60,551 nucleotides of DNA. It comes from Bacteroidota bacterium. Its GTDB lineage: Bacteria > Bacteroidota > Bacteroidia > Bacteroidales > F082. The stretch covers positions 1 to 60,551 of the forward strand of contig JACNJS010000059.1 of the NCBI GenBank assembly GCA_014382445.1, given 5' to 3'. Position numbers and translations under genes: made by a program. The notes under the pieces were generated by a model, which saw only the letters and a list, made by a program, of their open reading frames with translations, made no database searches and was not told the DNA's origin. The stretch's first letter is position 1. The number at the start of each line of letters is the position of its first letter. Positions 19,459-28,226 of the stretch are shown one piece after another.

Positions 19459-19683
19459 TCAGTTATTATTGCGTTTAAAAAGCTCACGCATTCCATAGAA
19501 AACAGCACCAATAACAGAAAGGATTGTTAATGATAATGTAAAAACAGGAAAATTCCAATTTAGCCAATTGTCAAGAGCTTTTCCGCCAAAGGCTCCGGCA
19601 ACAATAATTACAATCATCTGTAATGCAAGTGTTGAGTACTTAGCATAAAACTTCAGAGGATTATCTTTATTGTCATTCTTCAA
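19459..19683 (-). CDS. atpZ: AtpZ/AtpI family small membrane protein
   Basis: 74 residues with two membrane helices (LALQMIVIIVAGAFGGKALDNWL and FTLSLTILSVIGAVFYGMREL). The G-G-x-x-L-D-x-W loop between them is the signature of the AtpZ family, which accompanies F0F1 ATP synthase operons and is linked to c-ring assembly or divalent cation transport. It begins two bases after the bactofilin stop, so the two are translationally close. The ATP synthase genes themselves are not in this window. Confidence 0.82.
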   Translation of the reverse strand: MKNDNKDNPLKFYAKYSTLALQMIVIIVAGAFGGKALDNWLNWNFPVFTLSLTILSVIGAVFYGMRELFKRNNN

Positions 19684-19684
19684 C

Positions 19685-20056
19685 TTACTTTTTTTCGTTT
19701 ACTGATGTGTCGGAAGACATTTTACATGTTCCTGTAAAAACTGCGCCGGACTCGATGGATATTTTTTTTGTTATAACATCACCTGAAAATATTGAAGTAG
19801 TCTTAAATATGGTTAAGTTAATAACTTCAAGTTTTCCTTTTACGGTACCACAGATGTCGGCATTGGAGCATGTAATTTCACCGTCTACACTACCACTTTG
19901 GCCAACAACAATACGGCCTTTAGCCTTAATTTTCCCAACAATAGAACCTTCAATACGAAAATCCCCTTCCGATAATATATCACCAACAATGTTTGTGCCC
20001 TGGGCAATTATATTTGGCACCTGGCTATCGCCATTTCCGTTTTTATTTTTTTTCAC
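19685..20056 (-). CDS. bactofilin (polymer-forming cytoskeletal protein)
   Basis: 123 residues. A short disordered N-tail (MKKNKNGNGDSQVPN) precedes a right-handed beta-helix core of repeating short strands: GTNIVGDILSEGDFRIEGSI, GKIKAKGRIVVGQSGSVDGEI, CSNADICGTVKGKL. This is the DUF583 bactofilin pattern. Bactofilins self-assemble into membrane-associated filaments that place cell-wall enzymes or surface machinery. Its position between the PorW/SprE-like lipoprotein (16 bases away) and AtpZ, with a divergent M23 peptidase nearby, fits a link to envelope organisation. Confidence 0.9.
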   Translation of the reverse strand: MKKNKNGNGDSQVPNIIAQGTNIVGDILSEGDFRIEGSIVGKIKAKGRIVVGQSGSVDGEITCSNADICGTVKGKLEVINLTIFKTTSIFSGDVITKKISIESGAVFTGTCKMSSDTSVNEKK

Positions 20057-20071
20057 AGTAATTTTCTCTAA

Positions 20072-22717
20072 TTAATTTCTCTTATAATTTTCCTCAAAAA
20101 AAGTAGTGTACGAAGATACATTTTTATCCCTATAAAAAACAGGGTAATTTGAGGCTGATATTGAAAAAACTAAAAAATCTTTACTTTGGAGCCCCGACAC
20201 AACGTATTCATCGTTTTTAAGAGCTAACAAATAATTGCTGGATTCATCTTTATTTTTGAAATTACCTATTGTAATTATCGTTTGTAAATTATCAAGCATC
20301 AAACTTTTCACCCTTAAACTGGTTAACCCGAAATATTTTTTGTTAAAATCAGAAATCCTAACTTTAAAGGCACTTATATTAATTTCGGCAGATTGAACAA
20401 TAATCATAACCAGATGCATTTCGTCAGGGGTAAACTTGTAAATAGATTCCTTCTCAGAAGGGTTTCCAGCGGTTTGATCATTTGATCCTTCAGGTAAACC
20501 GATACCGTATTCAACCTGTAGAGTTTGTATCACAGATTTTGCCAAAGGAGTAACAGAACTTGAAGGGTATTCTTGAATAAGGGTTACAAGAGATTTATAT
20601 AAGGTGTCGGCAACATCAACTGCACCAAGTGAAATTGCTCGTAAATACATAAACTTGGGCATAAGAGCTGTGTCTTCAGGGTAGAGTTTAATTGCATCGT
20701 TGGCATAGTTAACAACTCTGTAATATTGTTCGCGGTTGAAGGCGGTATAAGTTTTTTCATAAAGGATAGCCGCTTCATTTTTTTGTTCACGAAGTTTAAT
20801 AAAATAATCAGGATCGAGAATAACTTTTGCATAATTACTTTCCGGGAAATTGCTCACAATCAAGTTGCTGTAATTTTGCGCTTTATTATTATCACCATTT
20901 GATGAATATATTTTGTAGAGGGCGTACCACGACTCAAGCCTGTATTTATTATCGGGATATTTGTTTTGAAAAGCGAGATAAGTTTCGCGTGCAAGAGTTG
21001 TGTCCTTCAAATCTTCGAGATACAGATAAGCCAATAGGTTATATGCCTCAACTATGAGGCTGTCAGATACAACCAATTGTTCAGGGGTGCGAGGGATGTG
21101 CTGCAAATAGAAAGCCCGGTCGCGAGGATTTGTAATTACAGTAATTGTACTGTCTTTTTCTTTAATTATTTCCTCATCAGTCAAGTCTTGCTCGTACGAT
21201 TGCATCATCATTCGTTTATCAGTTAGTCTCCAATTATCTTCTAATTTTCGATCTCCCCATTTCTTTTTGAATTCTGTGCGACCACGTCCTGAAGCTGCCG
21301 TATTATAAAAGTACCACCCACCACCACCTAATGCTTGCCCGGGTTTATTTCTTTCCATATCAACAAACTGAGTGCCCACCCCCAATTCCTTTTCCTCTGC
21401 AATTCTTTCCTGTTCTTTTTCATATTCCTCAATAAGGTTGTCAACCATAATATAAAGGTCGGCAGTATCCATACGCGAAATTGTTTGAAGGCTGTCTTGC
21501 AGATTAATGATTTGAATTTGAGTAACCAATTGAGACAACACGGTGGTTTTATTCATTATTGCCTCATAATCGGGATAATCCTTTGGCAGTGACATTGCTG
21601 CTGTATCATAATATGCCTGTGCTTCCTCGTAACTGCCATCATTAAAAAAAATGTCAGCTAACTCAAGTGATGATGTAGTTTTTTGAATAGGATCACTTAG
21701 GCTACTGCTAACAGACTTTACAAGATAATGGATCACTAAAGTATCCTTATTGTCAGCCATAGCAACTTTAGCAAGGGCATAATAAATCTGGTCAAGGTAT
21801 TCTTTGTTTTTTGCCTCTTTCGCCATTTTAAGCAATACCTTATTTATATGTTTACTGTCACCTGCTCCTTCACTATAACATTGAGCCATGTTCATTTGCG
21901 CTTCAAATGCCATTTTATAGGGAGGGTTTCTTTTAACCACTTTGGCAAAATATGAAGACGCTTTTTTATAATCCTCATTTTGTTGGTTAATTTGTCCCAG
22001 TATAAAATAAATGCGTGTTATAATCTCGGAATTGGTTGCCAGCTCAAGCCCCCTTTCGAGATACGGATATGCTGCATTATAATTTTCGCGTGCAAGAAAA
22101 AAATCGGCATAAACCAACGGCATAGCTTTTTCTACACTGCGCGGGAAGCCTTCCTCTTTACTCTTACTTTGTAATAGGTTTAGTGCAGCTTCTGCTTTTT
22201 CATATCGCTCCGTTTGAATAAATGTGCGGGCGAGCCACAAAATGGCATCATAATGTATTGGCGATGAATCGTATTCCTTAGCAACATAATCAAATACTCT
22301 TCGGGCACTTGTATAATCCTGTTTGTAAAAATGTGCCATTCCCATCATCAAGTAACTATCCTTAACCCACTTAACATATTCTTTCCCTGCAAAATTCATT
22401 GAATGACGCTGGATTCCAATGGATGCTTTTTTAATGGTTCTGTCCATTTTGGGGTTTAAGGTGGTGGCGTCTTCTTTGGTTCCATAATTATATACGCTTA
22501 GCACCTTATTATAATTATCGATAACTTTTTCAGATAACAACTTTGTCCCTTCGTCCAAACTTACCATCCCATTCCAATAAACATTATAATGACAAGTAAC
22601 ATTATGGAATGCCCGGCGCGACCATGTATTCTTTTTTGTGGAACATGAGTTCACGATAAATAGAAGCAGCCATGCTGCAAAAAAAATTATAACAGTATGT
22701 AATTTACGGATTGCCAA
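20072..22717 (-). CDS. PorW/SprE-like TPR lipoprotein of type IX secretion and gliding
   Basis: 881 residues. A lipoprotein signal ends at Cys25 in FIVNSCSTKKN. The mature start TWSRRAFHNVTCHYNVYWNGMVSLDEGTKLLSEKV resembles the conserved N-terminus of SprE/PorW proteins. Many TPR-like helical repeats follow (for example HFYKQDYTSARRVFDYVAKEYDSSPIHYDAILWLARTFIQTERYEKAEAAL). A C-terminal region (PDEMHLVMIIVQSAEINISAFKVRISDFNKKYF) is also typical. PorW/SprE is needed for T9SS function and, in gliders, motility. Length is close to the Flavobacterium protein. The downstream bactofilin and AtpZ form a likely operon. Confidence 0.78.
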   Translation of the reverse strand: MAIRKLHTVIIFFAAWLLLFIVNSCSTKKNTWSRRAFHNVTCHYNVYWNGMVSLDEGTKLLSEKVIDNYNKVLSVYNYGTKEDATTLNPKMDRTIKKASIGIQRHSMNFAGKEYVKWVKDSYLMMGMAHFYKQDYTSARRVFDYVAKEYDSSPIHYDAILWLARTFIQTERYEKAEAALNLLQSKSKEEGFPRSVEKAMPLVYADFFLARENYNAAYPYLERGLELATNSEIITRIYFILGQINQQNEDYKKASSYFAKVVKRNPPYKMAFEAQMNMAQCYSEGAGDSKHINKVLLKMAKEAKNKEYLDQIYYALAKVAMADNKDTLVIHYLVKSVSSSLSDPIQKTTSSLELADIFFNDGSYEEAQAYYDTAAMSLPKDYPDYEAIMNKTTVLSQLVTQIQIINLQDSLQTISRMDTADLYIMVDNLIEEYEKEQERIAEEKELGVGTQFVDMERNKPGQALGGGGWYFYNTAASGRGRTEFKKKWGDRKLEDNWRLTDKRMMMQSYEQDLTDEEIIKEKDSTITVITNPRDRAFYLQHIPRTPEQLVVSDSLIVEAYNLLAYLYLEDLKDTTLARETYLAFQNKYPDNKYRLESWYALYKIYSSNGDNNKAQNYSNLIVSNFPESNYAKVILDPDYFIKLREQKNEAAILYEKTYTAFNREQYYRVVNYANDAIKLYPEDTALMPKFMYLRAISLGAVDVADTLYKSLVTLIQEYPSSSVTPLAKSVIQTLQVEYGIGLPEGSNDQTAGNPSEKESIYKFTPDEMHLVMIIVQSAEINISAFKVRISDFNKKYFGLTSLRVKSLMLDNLQTIITIGNFKNKDESSNYLLALKNDEYVVSGLQSKDFLVFSISASNYPVFYRDKNVSSYTTFFEENYKRN

Positions 22718-22774
22718 GATATGATTTTTCCTTTATAACTAATTTTAAAGTGTTTTATTACAAAAACTGAATGG

Positions 22775-22782
22775 CAAAAATA
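22775..22782 (-). promoter_or_regulatory. -7 element for the PorW/SprE-like gene
   Basis: Read on the minus strand, TATTTTTG matches TAnnTTTG. It is about 58 bases before the PorW/SprE-like ATG. No clear -33 TTG at the right distance. Confidence 0.4.
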
Positions 22783-22887
22783 AAAGAGTTTAGTGAAAAA
22801 ACATATATAAGAGAAAATTGTTTGAAAAGACATACTTATTTGTGCAGACAGAATTATGATGATTAGTGTTTGTTAATTTTGCTTTTA

Positions 22888-22895
22888 TACCTTTG
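22888..22895 (+). promoter_or_regulatory. -7 element for the M23 peptidase gene
   Basis: TACCTTTG matches TAnnTTTG and lies only 10 bases before the ATG at 22906. The transcript would have almost no leader, so this gene may be translated from a leaderless or near-leaderless mRNA. Confidence 0.5.
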
Positions 22896-22905
22896 CACTT
22901 TCAAA

Positions 22906-23790
22906 ATGGCAAAAACAAAAACAAATAAAAAGTGGTATAAAAATCTTCGCGTAAAATACCGACTGGTGATTTTTAATGACCAGACATTTGAAGACAGACT
23001 TTCATTAAGGCTAACAAGGTTAAATGTTTTTTTAAGTGTATTTAGTGTTAGCATAATATTTATGACGCTAACCTTTATCCTTATTTCAAATACATCAATT
23101 AAAAAATACATACCAGGTTACCCCGATATAGACGAAAAACGACAGTTGTATAATTTGAATATCCTGGCCGATTCACTTCTTATGGATATCGAGAAGAAAA
23201 ACCTGTATATCGCGAATATTAAAAATATTTTTGAGGATAATATTATAGAGGAAAATTATGATGAGAGTGAGCTAATCGACCCACATTACGACACCATAAA
23301 AAACATAAAATCGGATAATGACAGCATTTTGAGAGCTGAATTTGAAAATCAAAGTATGTATAATCTTTATTTTACCGAATCAGGTCAGCTTACCGAATCA
23401 AATGAATCGTCAATAAAGAGTTTTAATTTTTTTACGCCATTGCAGGGCATTATTACTTCTCGCTTTAATTTGATGGAAAATCATTATGGAATTGACATTG
23501 TTACTTCGCATAACGAAGCTGTAAAAGCTACGCTGGAAGGTACAGTTATTTTTTCGGGATGGACACTCGAGACAGGTTATATAATCGGATTGCAACACGA
23601 GCGGAATTTCATTTCTGTTTATAAACACAATTCGGTGCTGTTAAAAAAGGAAGGCGACCATGTTTTAGCCGGTGAACCAATTGCAATTTCAGGCCAATCG
23701 GGTGAGTTAAGTACAGGTCCGCATTTGCATTTTGAATTGTGGGAAAACGGTACTCCTGTTAATCCGGAAGATTATATAGTGTTTTATTGA
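22906..23790 (+). CDS. M23 family metallopeptidase, membrane-anchored
   Basis: 294 residues. One N-terminal membrane anchor (LNVFLSVFSVSIIFMTLTFILIS, about residues 37-60) follows a basic cytoplasmic start. A periplasmic helical linker comes next, then the M23 domain. Zinc and catalytic residues are visible: HYGID (HxxxD), TLEGTVIFSGW, and HLHFELW with the HxH pair. Such lytic endopeptidases cut peptidoglycan cross-links. The ATG at 22906 gives MAKTKTNKKWYKNLRVKYRLVIF, a start I recall for this subfamily. The nearby divergent bactofilin operon is notable, because bactofilins recruit M23 peptidases in other bacteria. Confidence 0.9.
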   Translation: MAKTKTNKKWYKNLRVKYRLVIFNDQTFEDRLSLRLTRLNVFLSVFSVSIIFMTLTFILISNTSIKKYIPGYPDIDEKRQLYNLNILADSLLMDIEKKNLYIANIKNIFEDNIIEENYDESELIDPHYDTIKNIKSDNDSILRAEFENQSMYNLYFTESGQLTESNESSIKSFNFFTPLQGIITSRFNLMENHYGIDIVTSHNEAVKATLEGTVIFSGWTLETGYIIGLQHERNFISVYKHNSVLLKKEGDHVLAGEPIAISGQSGELSTGPHLHFELWENGTPVNPEDYIVFY

Positions 23791-23908
23791 AAAATCAAAT
23801 CCCAAAACCAACATTCAATTAAATACCATAATAAAAATTTCAAATTCCAAATCCGACGAATAATATTTGCCTTTAACTTGTTAAAGGTTTTTAAAGTTGT
23901 TTCTTTTT

Positions 23909-25060
23909 ATGAAAAAACGAGTTGCAATATTAGGTTCCACAGGTTCAGTTGGCAGCCAGGTCTTGAGCGTTATTGATGTGCAGCATGAATTGTTTAGTGT
24001 TGAAGTCCTTAGCGCTTATAATAATGCCGACCTGTTAATTAGCCAGGCAATTAAATATTTGCCAAATGTTGTTGTAATTGGGAATGCCGATCATTACTCC
24101 AAAGTACGTGATGCTCTCAATAGCTACGATATTAAAGTATATGCAGGTTTAGATGCGATTAGCCAGATTACTGAAATGGGTACTATCGACATTGTACTTA
24201 TTGGTATTGTTGGCATTGAAGCATTGAACCCTTTACTATCAGCGATAAGAAACAAGAAGAAAATTGCTCTGGCAAATAAAGAAAGTCTCGTAGTGGCCGG
24301 TGAATTGATATCAAAAATTGCCATTGAAAACAATGTTCAAATTATCCCTGTTGACTCCGAACATTCAGCAATTTTTCAGTGTTTGATGGGAGAATTTGAT
24401 AACCCTGTTGATAAAATTGTTCTTACTGCTTCTGGTGGCCCTTTTTTGGGCAAGGATAATAACTATCTCAAAAATGCCACACCTGAAGAAGCCTTAAAGC
24501 ACCCAAACTGGAAAATGGGAAAAAAGGTAAGTATCGACTCGGCAACGTTGATGAACAAGGGACTTGAAGCCATTGAAGCCCGATGGTTATTTAATATTCA
24601 GCATTCCCAAATAGAGGTTATTATCCATCCGCAAAGTATTGTTCATTCACTTGTTTATTTCGCAGATGGCTCTGTAAAAACCTTGCTTAGCTTCCCGGAT
24701 ATGCGCATTCCGATTCAATTCGCGCTTACTTTTCCCCACAGGTTGAAAAGCACATTTCCAACGTTGGATTTACTTTCGGCGAACACTCTTAATTTTGAAC
24801 GCCCTGATGTGAAAAAATTTCGTAATCTTGCACTCGCATTTAAAGCCTTGGAAATTGGAGGTAATATGCCATGTATCCTGAATGCAGCTAACGATATCGC
24901 GGTTCAGGCTTTTTTAAATAAAAAGATTGGGTTTCAGCAAATTCCTGATATAATTGAGAAATGCATGGACTTAATACCGCTAACTGGTAATCCTGTTTTA
25001 ACTGATATTTTCGAAACAGATAAACTAACAAGGCATAAAGCAAGTGAGTTAATTAAATAA
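23909..25060 (+). CDS. dxr: 1-deoxy-D-xylulose 5-phosphate reductoisomerase
   Basis: Second step of the MEP isoprenoid pathway: NADPH-dependent conversion of DXP to methylerythritol phosphate. The NADPH motif is GSTGSVGSQ at the N-terminus. LANKESLVVAGE and PVDSEHSAIFQCL hold the metal- and substrate-binding Asp/Glu. HPNWKMGKKVSIDSATLMNKGLE is the flexible-loop and active-site region. At 383 residues it is full length. The start at 23909 (MKKRVAILG) is better than the Met 12 bases upstream because the Rossmann strand should begin at once. The 3' end is 18 bases from rseP, and dxr-rseP is a recurrent pair. Confidence 0.97.
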   Translation: MKKRVAILGSTGSVGSQVLSVIDVQHELFSVEVLSAYNNADLLISQAIKYLPNVVVIGNADHYSKVRDALNSYDIKVYAGLDAISQITEMGTIDIVLIGIVGIEALNPLLSAIRNKKKIALANKESLVVAGELISKIAIENNVQIIPVDSEHSAIFQCLMGEFDNPVDKIVLTASGGPFLGKDNNYLKNATPEEALKHPNWKMGKKVSIDSATLMNKGLEAIEARWLFNIQHSQIEVIIHPQSIVHSLVYFADGSVKTLLSFPDMRIPIQFALTFPHRLKSTFPTLDLLSANTLNFERPDVKKFRNLALAFKALEIGGNMPCILNAANDIAVQAFLNKKIGFQQIPDIIEKCMDLIPLTGNPVLTDIFETDKLTRHKASELIK

Positions 25061-25078
25061 TAATCATAAATAAATATA

Positions 25079-26404
25079 ATGGAAATAATAATCCAGATCC
25101 TACAGCTCTTATTGAGCCTTTCTATATTAGTAATTGTACATGAATTCGGGCACTTCGCTGCAGCAAAAATCTTTAAAACAAGGGTTGAAAAGTTCTACTT
25201 ATTTTTTAATCCATGGTTTTCGGTTTTTAAATTTAATTTTAAAGGAACCGAATACGGATTGGGGTGGTTACCACTTGGCGGATATGTGAAAATTTCGGGA
25301 ATGATTGATGAGTCGATGGACAAAGAAGCAATGAAAAAGCCACCTCAGCCATGGGAGTTTCGCTCTAAGCCCTCATGGCAAAGGCTCATTATTATGTTAG
25401 GCGGCGTTATAATGAATGTTGTGCTGGCTTTTATTATTTATATTGGCATGCTCACTTTTTGGGGCGATGAATACCTAAGCACTAACGAGGTTAACAAATA
25501 TGGCATCCGACCCGACAGCCTTGCCATGGAAATGGGTTTTATGCATGGCGATAAAATAATTTCGCTCGACGGGTTGTATATTGATGATTTTAGTAAGATA
25601 CCAATGAACCTGGTGTTAAACGAAGTTAGTTCGGTTGAAATTATCCGTGATGATGTGCCAACTATTGTAACCCTGCCCGAAGGAAGTCTAAATAAGCTGA
25701 TAAACCATAGAGAGCAACTTTTTACAATAAGAATACCTTTTATAGCCGATAAATTCTCAAAAGAGTCGTTGGCCGAAAAAGCAGGAATGCAAATTGGAGA
25801 CACTATACTGGGCATTAACGGTAAAAATATTATTTATTACAACGATTTCAGGGATGAAATTCAAAAGCATAAAAATGAAAATGTTGTTATATCTGTAATA
25901 CGAAATATTGATACTGTTGATCTTCCTATGCAGTTAGATGAAGAAGGGTTGATAGGCGTTTATCCGAAGGGAGATCTCAACGAATTTTTTACTATCAGCA
26001 AAAAAGAATACACAATTGCAGAAGCAATACCCGCAGGGTTTACACGAACAATTAGCGGGATCGACAATTACCTTAAACAATTGAAACTCTTATTCTCCCC
26101 CGAGGTTAAAGCATACGAGGGCGTTGGTGGGTTTATTACAATCAGCAGCATTTTTCCGAAGCAATGGCATTGGGAAAGTTTTTGGAAGCTTACAGCCTTT
26201 CTTTCGATAATGCTTGCAATTCTGAACATATTACCAATACCGGCATTAGATGGCGGACATGTGTTATTTTTGTTATATGAAATAATTGCCCGCCGCAAAC
26301 CCAGCGATAAGTTTTTGGAAAACGCACAGGTATTTGGTATGATAGTTATATTCAGCCTTTTGATATTAGTCAACGGAAATGATATAGTGAAATTGTTTAG
26401 ATAA
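25079..26404 (+). CDS. rseP: RIP metalloprotease RseP (site-2 protease)
   Basis: 441 residues. The zinc site HEFGH (residues 21-25) sits in the first membrane helix. Two PDZ domains lie in the periplasmic part (around residues 130-200 and 215-290). The third metal ligand motif is NILPIPALDGGH near the C-terminus, within a membrane helix. This enzyme performs intramembrane cleavage of anti-sigma factors and remnant signal peptides. It may act on FecR-type anti-sigma factors such as the one at 57.7 kb; that link is inference. Confidence 0.95.
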   Translation: MEIIIQILQLLLSLSILVIVHEFGHFAAAKIFKTRVEKFYLFFNPWFSVFKFNFKGTEYGLGWLPLGGYVKISGMIDESMDKEAMKKPPQPWEFRSKPSWQRLIIMLGGVIMNVVLAFIIYIGMLTFWGDEYLSTNEVNKYGIRPDSLAMEMGFMHGDKIISLDGLYIDDFSKIPMNLVLNEVSSVEIIRDDVPTIVTLPEGSLNKLINHREQLFTIRIPFIADKFSKESLAEKAGMQIGDTILGINGKNIIYYNDFRDEIQKHKNENVVISVIRNIDTVDLPMQLDEEGLIGVYPKGDLNEFFTISKKEYTIAEAIPAGFTRTISGIDNYLKQLKLLFSPEVKAYEGVGGFITISSIFPKQWHWESFWKLTAFLSIMLAILNILPIPALDGGHVLFLLYEIIARRKPSDKFLENAQVFGMIVIFSLLILVNGNDIVKLFR

Positions 26405-26429
26405 GGTATTTCTATATTTCTCTAATATT

Positions 26430-26954
26430 TTACAGCAATAATCTGAACCCAAAAACTGGGAGCTCACCTTGCAGGAAATCTAAATCTTTAGCCCTTTTAA
26501 ATCCCATATTTTCATACATATTCCATGCTGTTTGCATTGCTTTTGTAGTATGAATTATCAACTGACTTTGTTTTTCTTCTTGGGCTAATTGAATGCAGGC
26601 CTCCGACAGAAGCTTGCCTAAGCTACTTCCTCTTTCTTCCAGAGTTACTGCCAATAATCTAAAGCCCGATGCATTTTTTTCGAGAGGAGCAGTTCCTCCT
26701 GAACCATAATATTTCATGTCACCAATAAAAACCACGCTGCCACTAATTTTTCCATTTGAGGAAACGGCAATTAATAGTTTGGTTTTGGGGTTTTCGGTTA
26801 AACGGCCAATATCGGCAAGCATACTATAATAATCAGGTTGATCACTTTTTGTTGGAAATCCGTCCAATTGTGAATATACATTTACCATTAATTCCCCTGT
26901 TTCACGAAACTCATCAGGGGTAGCTTCTCGTATAATATATTTCTGATCATGCAT
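26430..26954 (-). CDS. GNAT family N-acetyltransferase
   Basis: 174 residues with a GNAT core: IREATPDEFRETGELMVNVYS at the start, GFRLLAVTLEERGSSLGKLLSEACI carrying the acetyl-CoA pyrophosphate loop, and the terminal AMQTAWNMYENMGFKRAKDLDF helix-strand. Acceptor unknown. The 3' end converges on rseP with a 25-base gap and no obvious hairpin. Confidence 0.85.
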   Translation of the reverse strand: MHDQKYIIREATPDEFRETGELMVNVYSQLDGFPTKSDQPDYYSMLADIGRLTENPKTKLLIAVSSNGKISGSVVFIGDMKYYGSGGTAPLEKNASGFRLLAVTLEERGSSLGKLLSEACIQLAQEEKQSQLIIHTTKAMQTAWNMYENMGFKRAKDLDFLQGELPVFGFRLLL

Positions 26955-27054
26955 AATTGTAAAACTACATATTTTTATTAATCCTGGTTATTTAATACAA
27001 GCCTGATCGTAATATGATATCTCACTTTTGAAGATTATATTAATTTATAAGTTT

Positions 27055-27948
27055 TTAATCCTCAATCTTATCCTTCAACGACTTAAACCCATTCCCAAGT
27101 ATTTCGTTTGAATTTAGTACTGTTACAAAGGCATTTGGGTCGACATGATGTATAAATTCTTGTAACATTGCCATTTCACGTCGGCTTACGGCCGTAAATG
27201 CAATGGATTTTTCTTGTCCGCTGAACATACCTTCGCCTTTTACTATTGTTCCCCCACGGTTGAGATCGTTCACTATTTTATCTCTAATTTCTTGCGTTTT
27301 TTCTGAAACAATAAATAGAACTTTGTCGTAGCTCATACCCTCAAGTATTACGTCAACAACCTTTCCTGTAATAAAAATCACTATCAGTGAATAAAGAGGG
27401 ATTTTCCAATCCTGAAAAGCAACCAACCCAACAAGCACAATTATTGAATCCACGATAATCATTAGCTGACCAAGTGGCATTTTCGTATATTTACTAACGA
27501 TCATCGCTACAATATCCGATCCTCCGGAAGTGGCTTTTGCTTTAAAAATCAAACCCAGTCCAACACCAATAAATAAACCCCCAAAAATTGACGAAAGTAA
27601 AGCATCATCTGCTACAAGAGGTTCATTACCATAAAAATATGTTAAGGTATCAACCATAACTGCAGTTGCAATAAAACCAACAACTGTTTTCACGCCAAAA
27701 CGGGGTCCTAAAATTTTAATCCCAATGAGTGTCAGGGGTATGTCAAAAGCAAGAGCCATCATGCCAACAGGAGTTCCTATTAAATAGTGCAGCACAATTG
27801 AAATACCATAAACTCCGCCAGGAACTATTTTGTATGGCGTTATAAATAGTACAAAACCCGATGCCATAATAAAAGCACCAATTAATATCATGCTGTAGTT
27901 TTTTATCCAGCGAATGCTGAATATTTTGTCTTTCTGAATAAATACCAT
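27055..27948 (-). CDS. YitT family membrane protein (DUF2179)
   Basis: 297 residues. Five or six membrane helices make up the first ~200 residues, with family signatures FVLFITPYKIVPGGVYGISI, KATSGGSDIVAMI and FITGKVVDVILEG. The soluble C-terminal DUF2179 domain has LNRGGTIVKGEGMFSGQEKSIAFTAVSRREM and VDPNAFVTVLNSNEILGNGF. Substrate is unknown. It stands alone between an acetyltransferase and a divergent T9SS cargo gene. Confidence 0.92.
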   Translation of the reverse strand: MVFIQKDKIFSIRWIKNYSMILIGAFIMASGFVLFITPYKIVPGGVYGISIVLHYLIGTPVGMMALAFDIPLTLIGIKILGPRFGVKTVVGFIATAVMVDTLTYFYGNEPLVADDALLSSIFGGLFIGVGLGLIFKAKATSGGSDIVAMIVSKYTKMPLGQLMIIVDSIIVLVGLVAFQDWKIPLYSLIVIFITGKVVDVILEGMSYDKVLFIVSEKTQEIRDKIVNDLNRGGTIVKGEGMFSGQEKSIAFTAVSRREMAMLQEFIHHVDPNAFVTVLNSNEILGNGFKSLKDKIED

Positions 27949-28226
27949 TATCTAAAGTTTTTAACTGGTTTTCTTGCCTGAAAATCAGTATGGTTATACA
28001 TTATTTTATAAGCGGGCAAAAGTACATTTTTTAGCATTATTATTATCGTAATAACAACTTTTTATTTACGTAGTTGGTCCTTGTTTTTTTAGATATAAAA
28101 TTTAAAAGAAATTTAATTAACCATGCGAAAATATTATACGAGATGTTTTTTATTTAGCTTTGCAACTATAATATATCTATTAAGATAAATATGTTATAAT
28201 ATTATTCACCAATCAAAACACATGCT
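27949..28226. other. intergenic region between divergent yitT-like and T9SS cargo genes
   Basis: 278 bases, very AT-rich. Contains the -7 element at 28155-28162. I see no RNA gene, repeat or open frame of note. Confidence 0.5.
28155..28162 (+). promoter_or_regulatory. -7 element for the T9SS cargo gene
   Basis: TAGCTTTG fits TAnnTTTG. It is 64 bases before the ATG at 28227. No clear -33 box. Confidence 0.45.
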
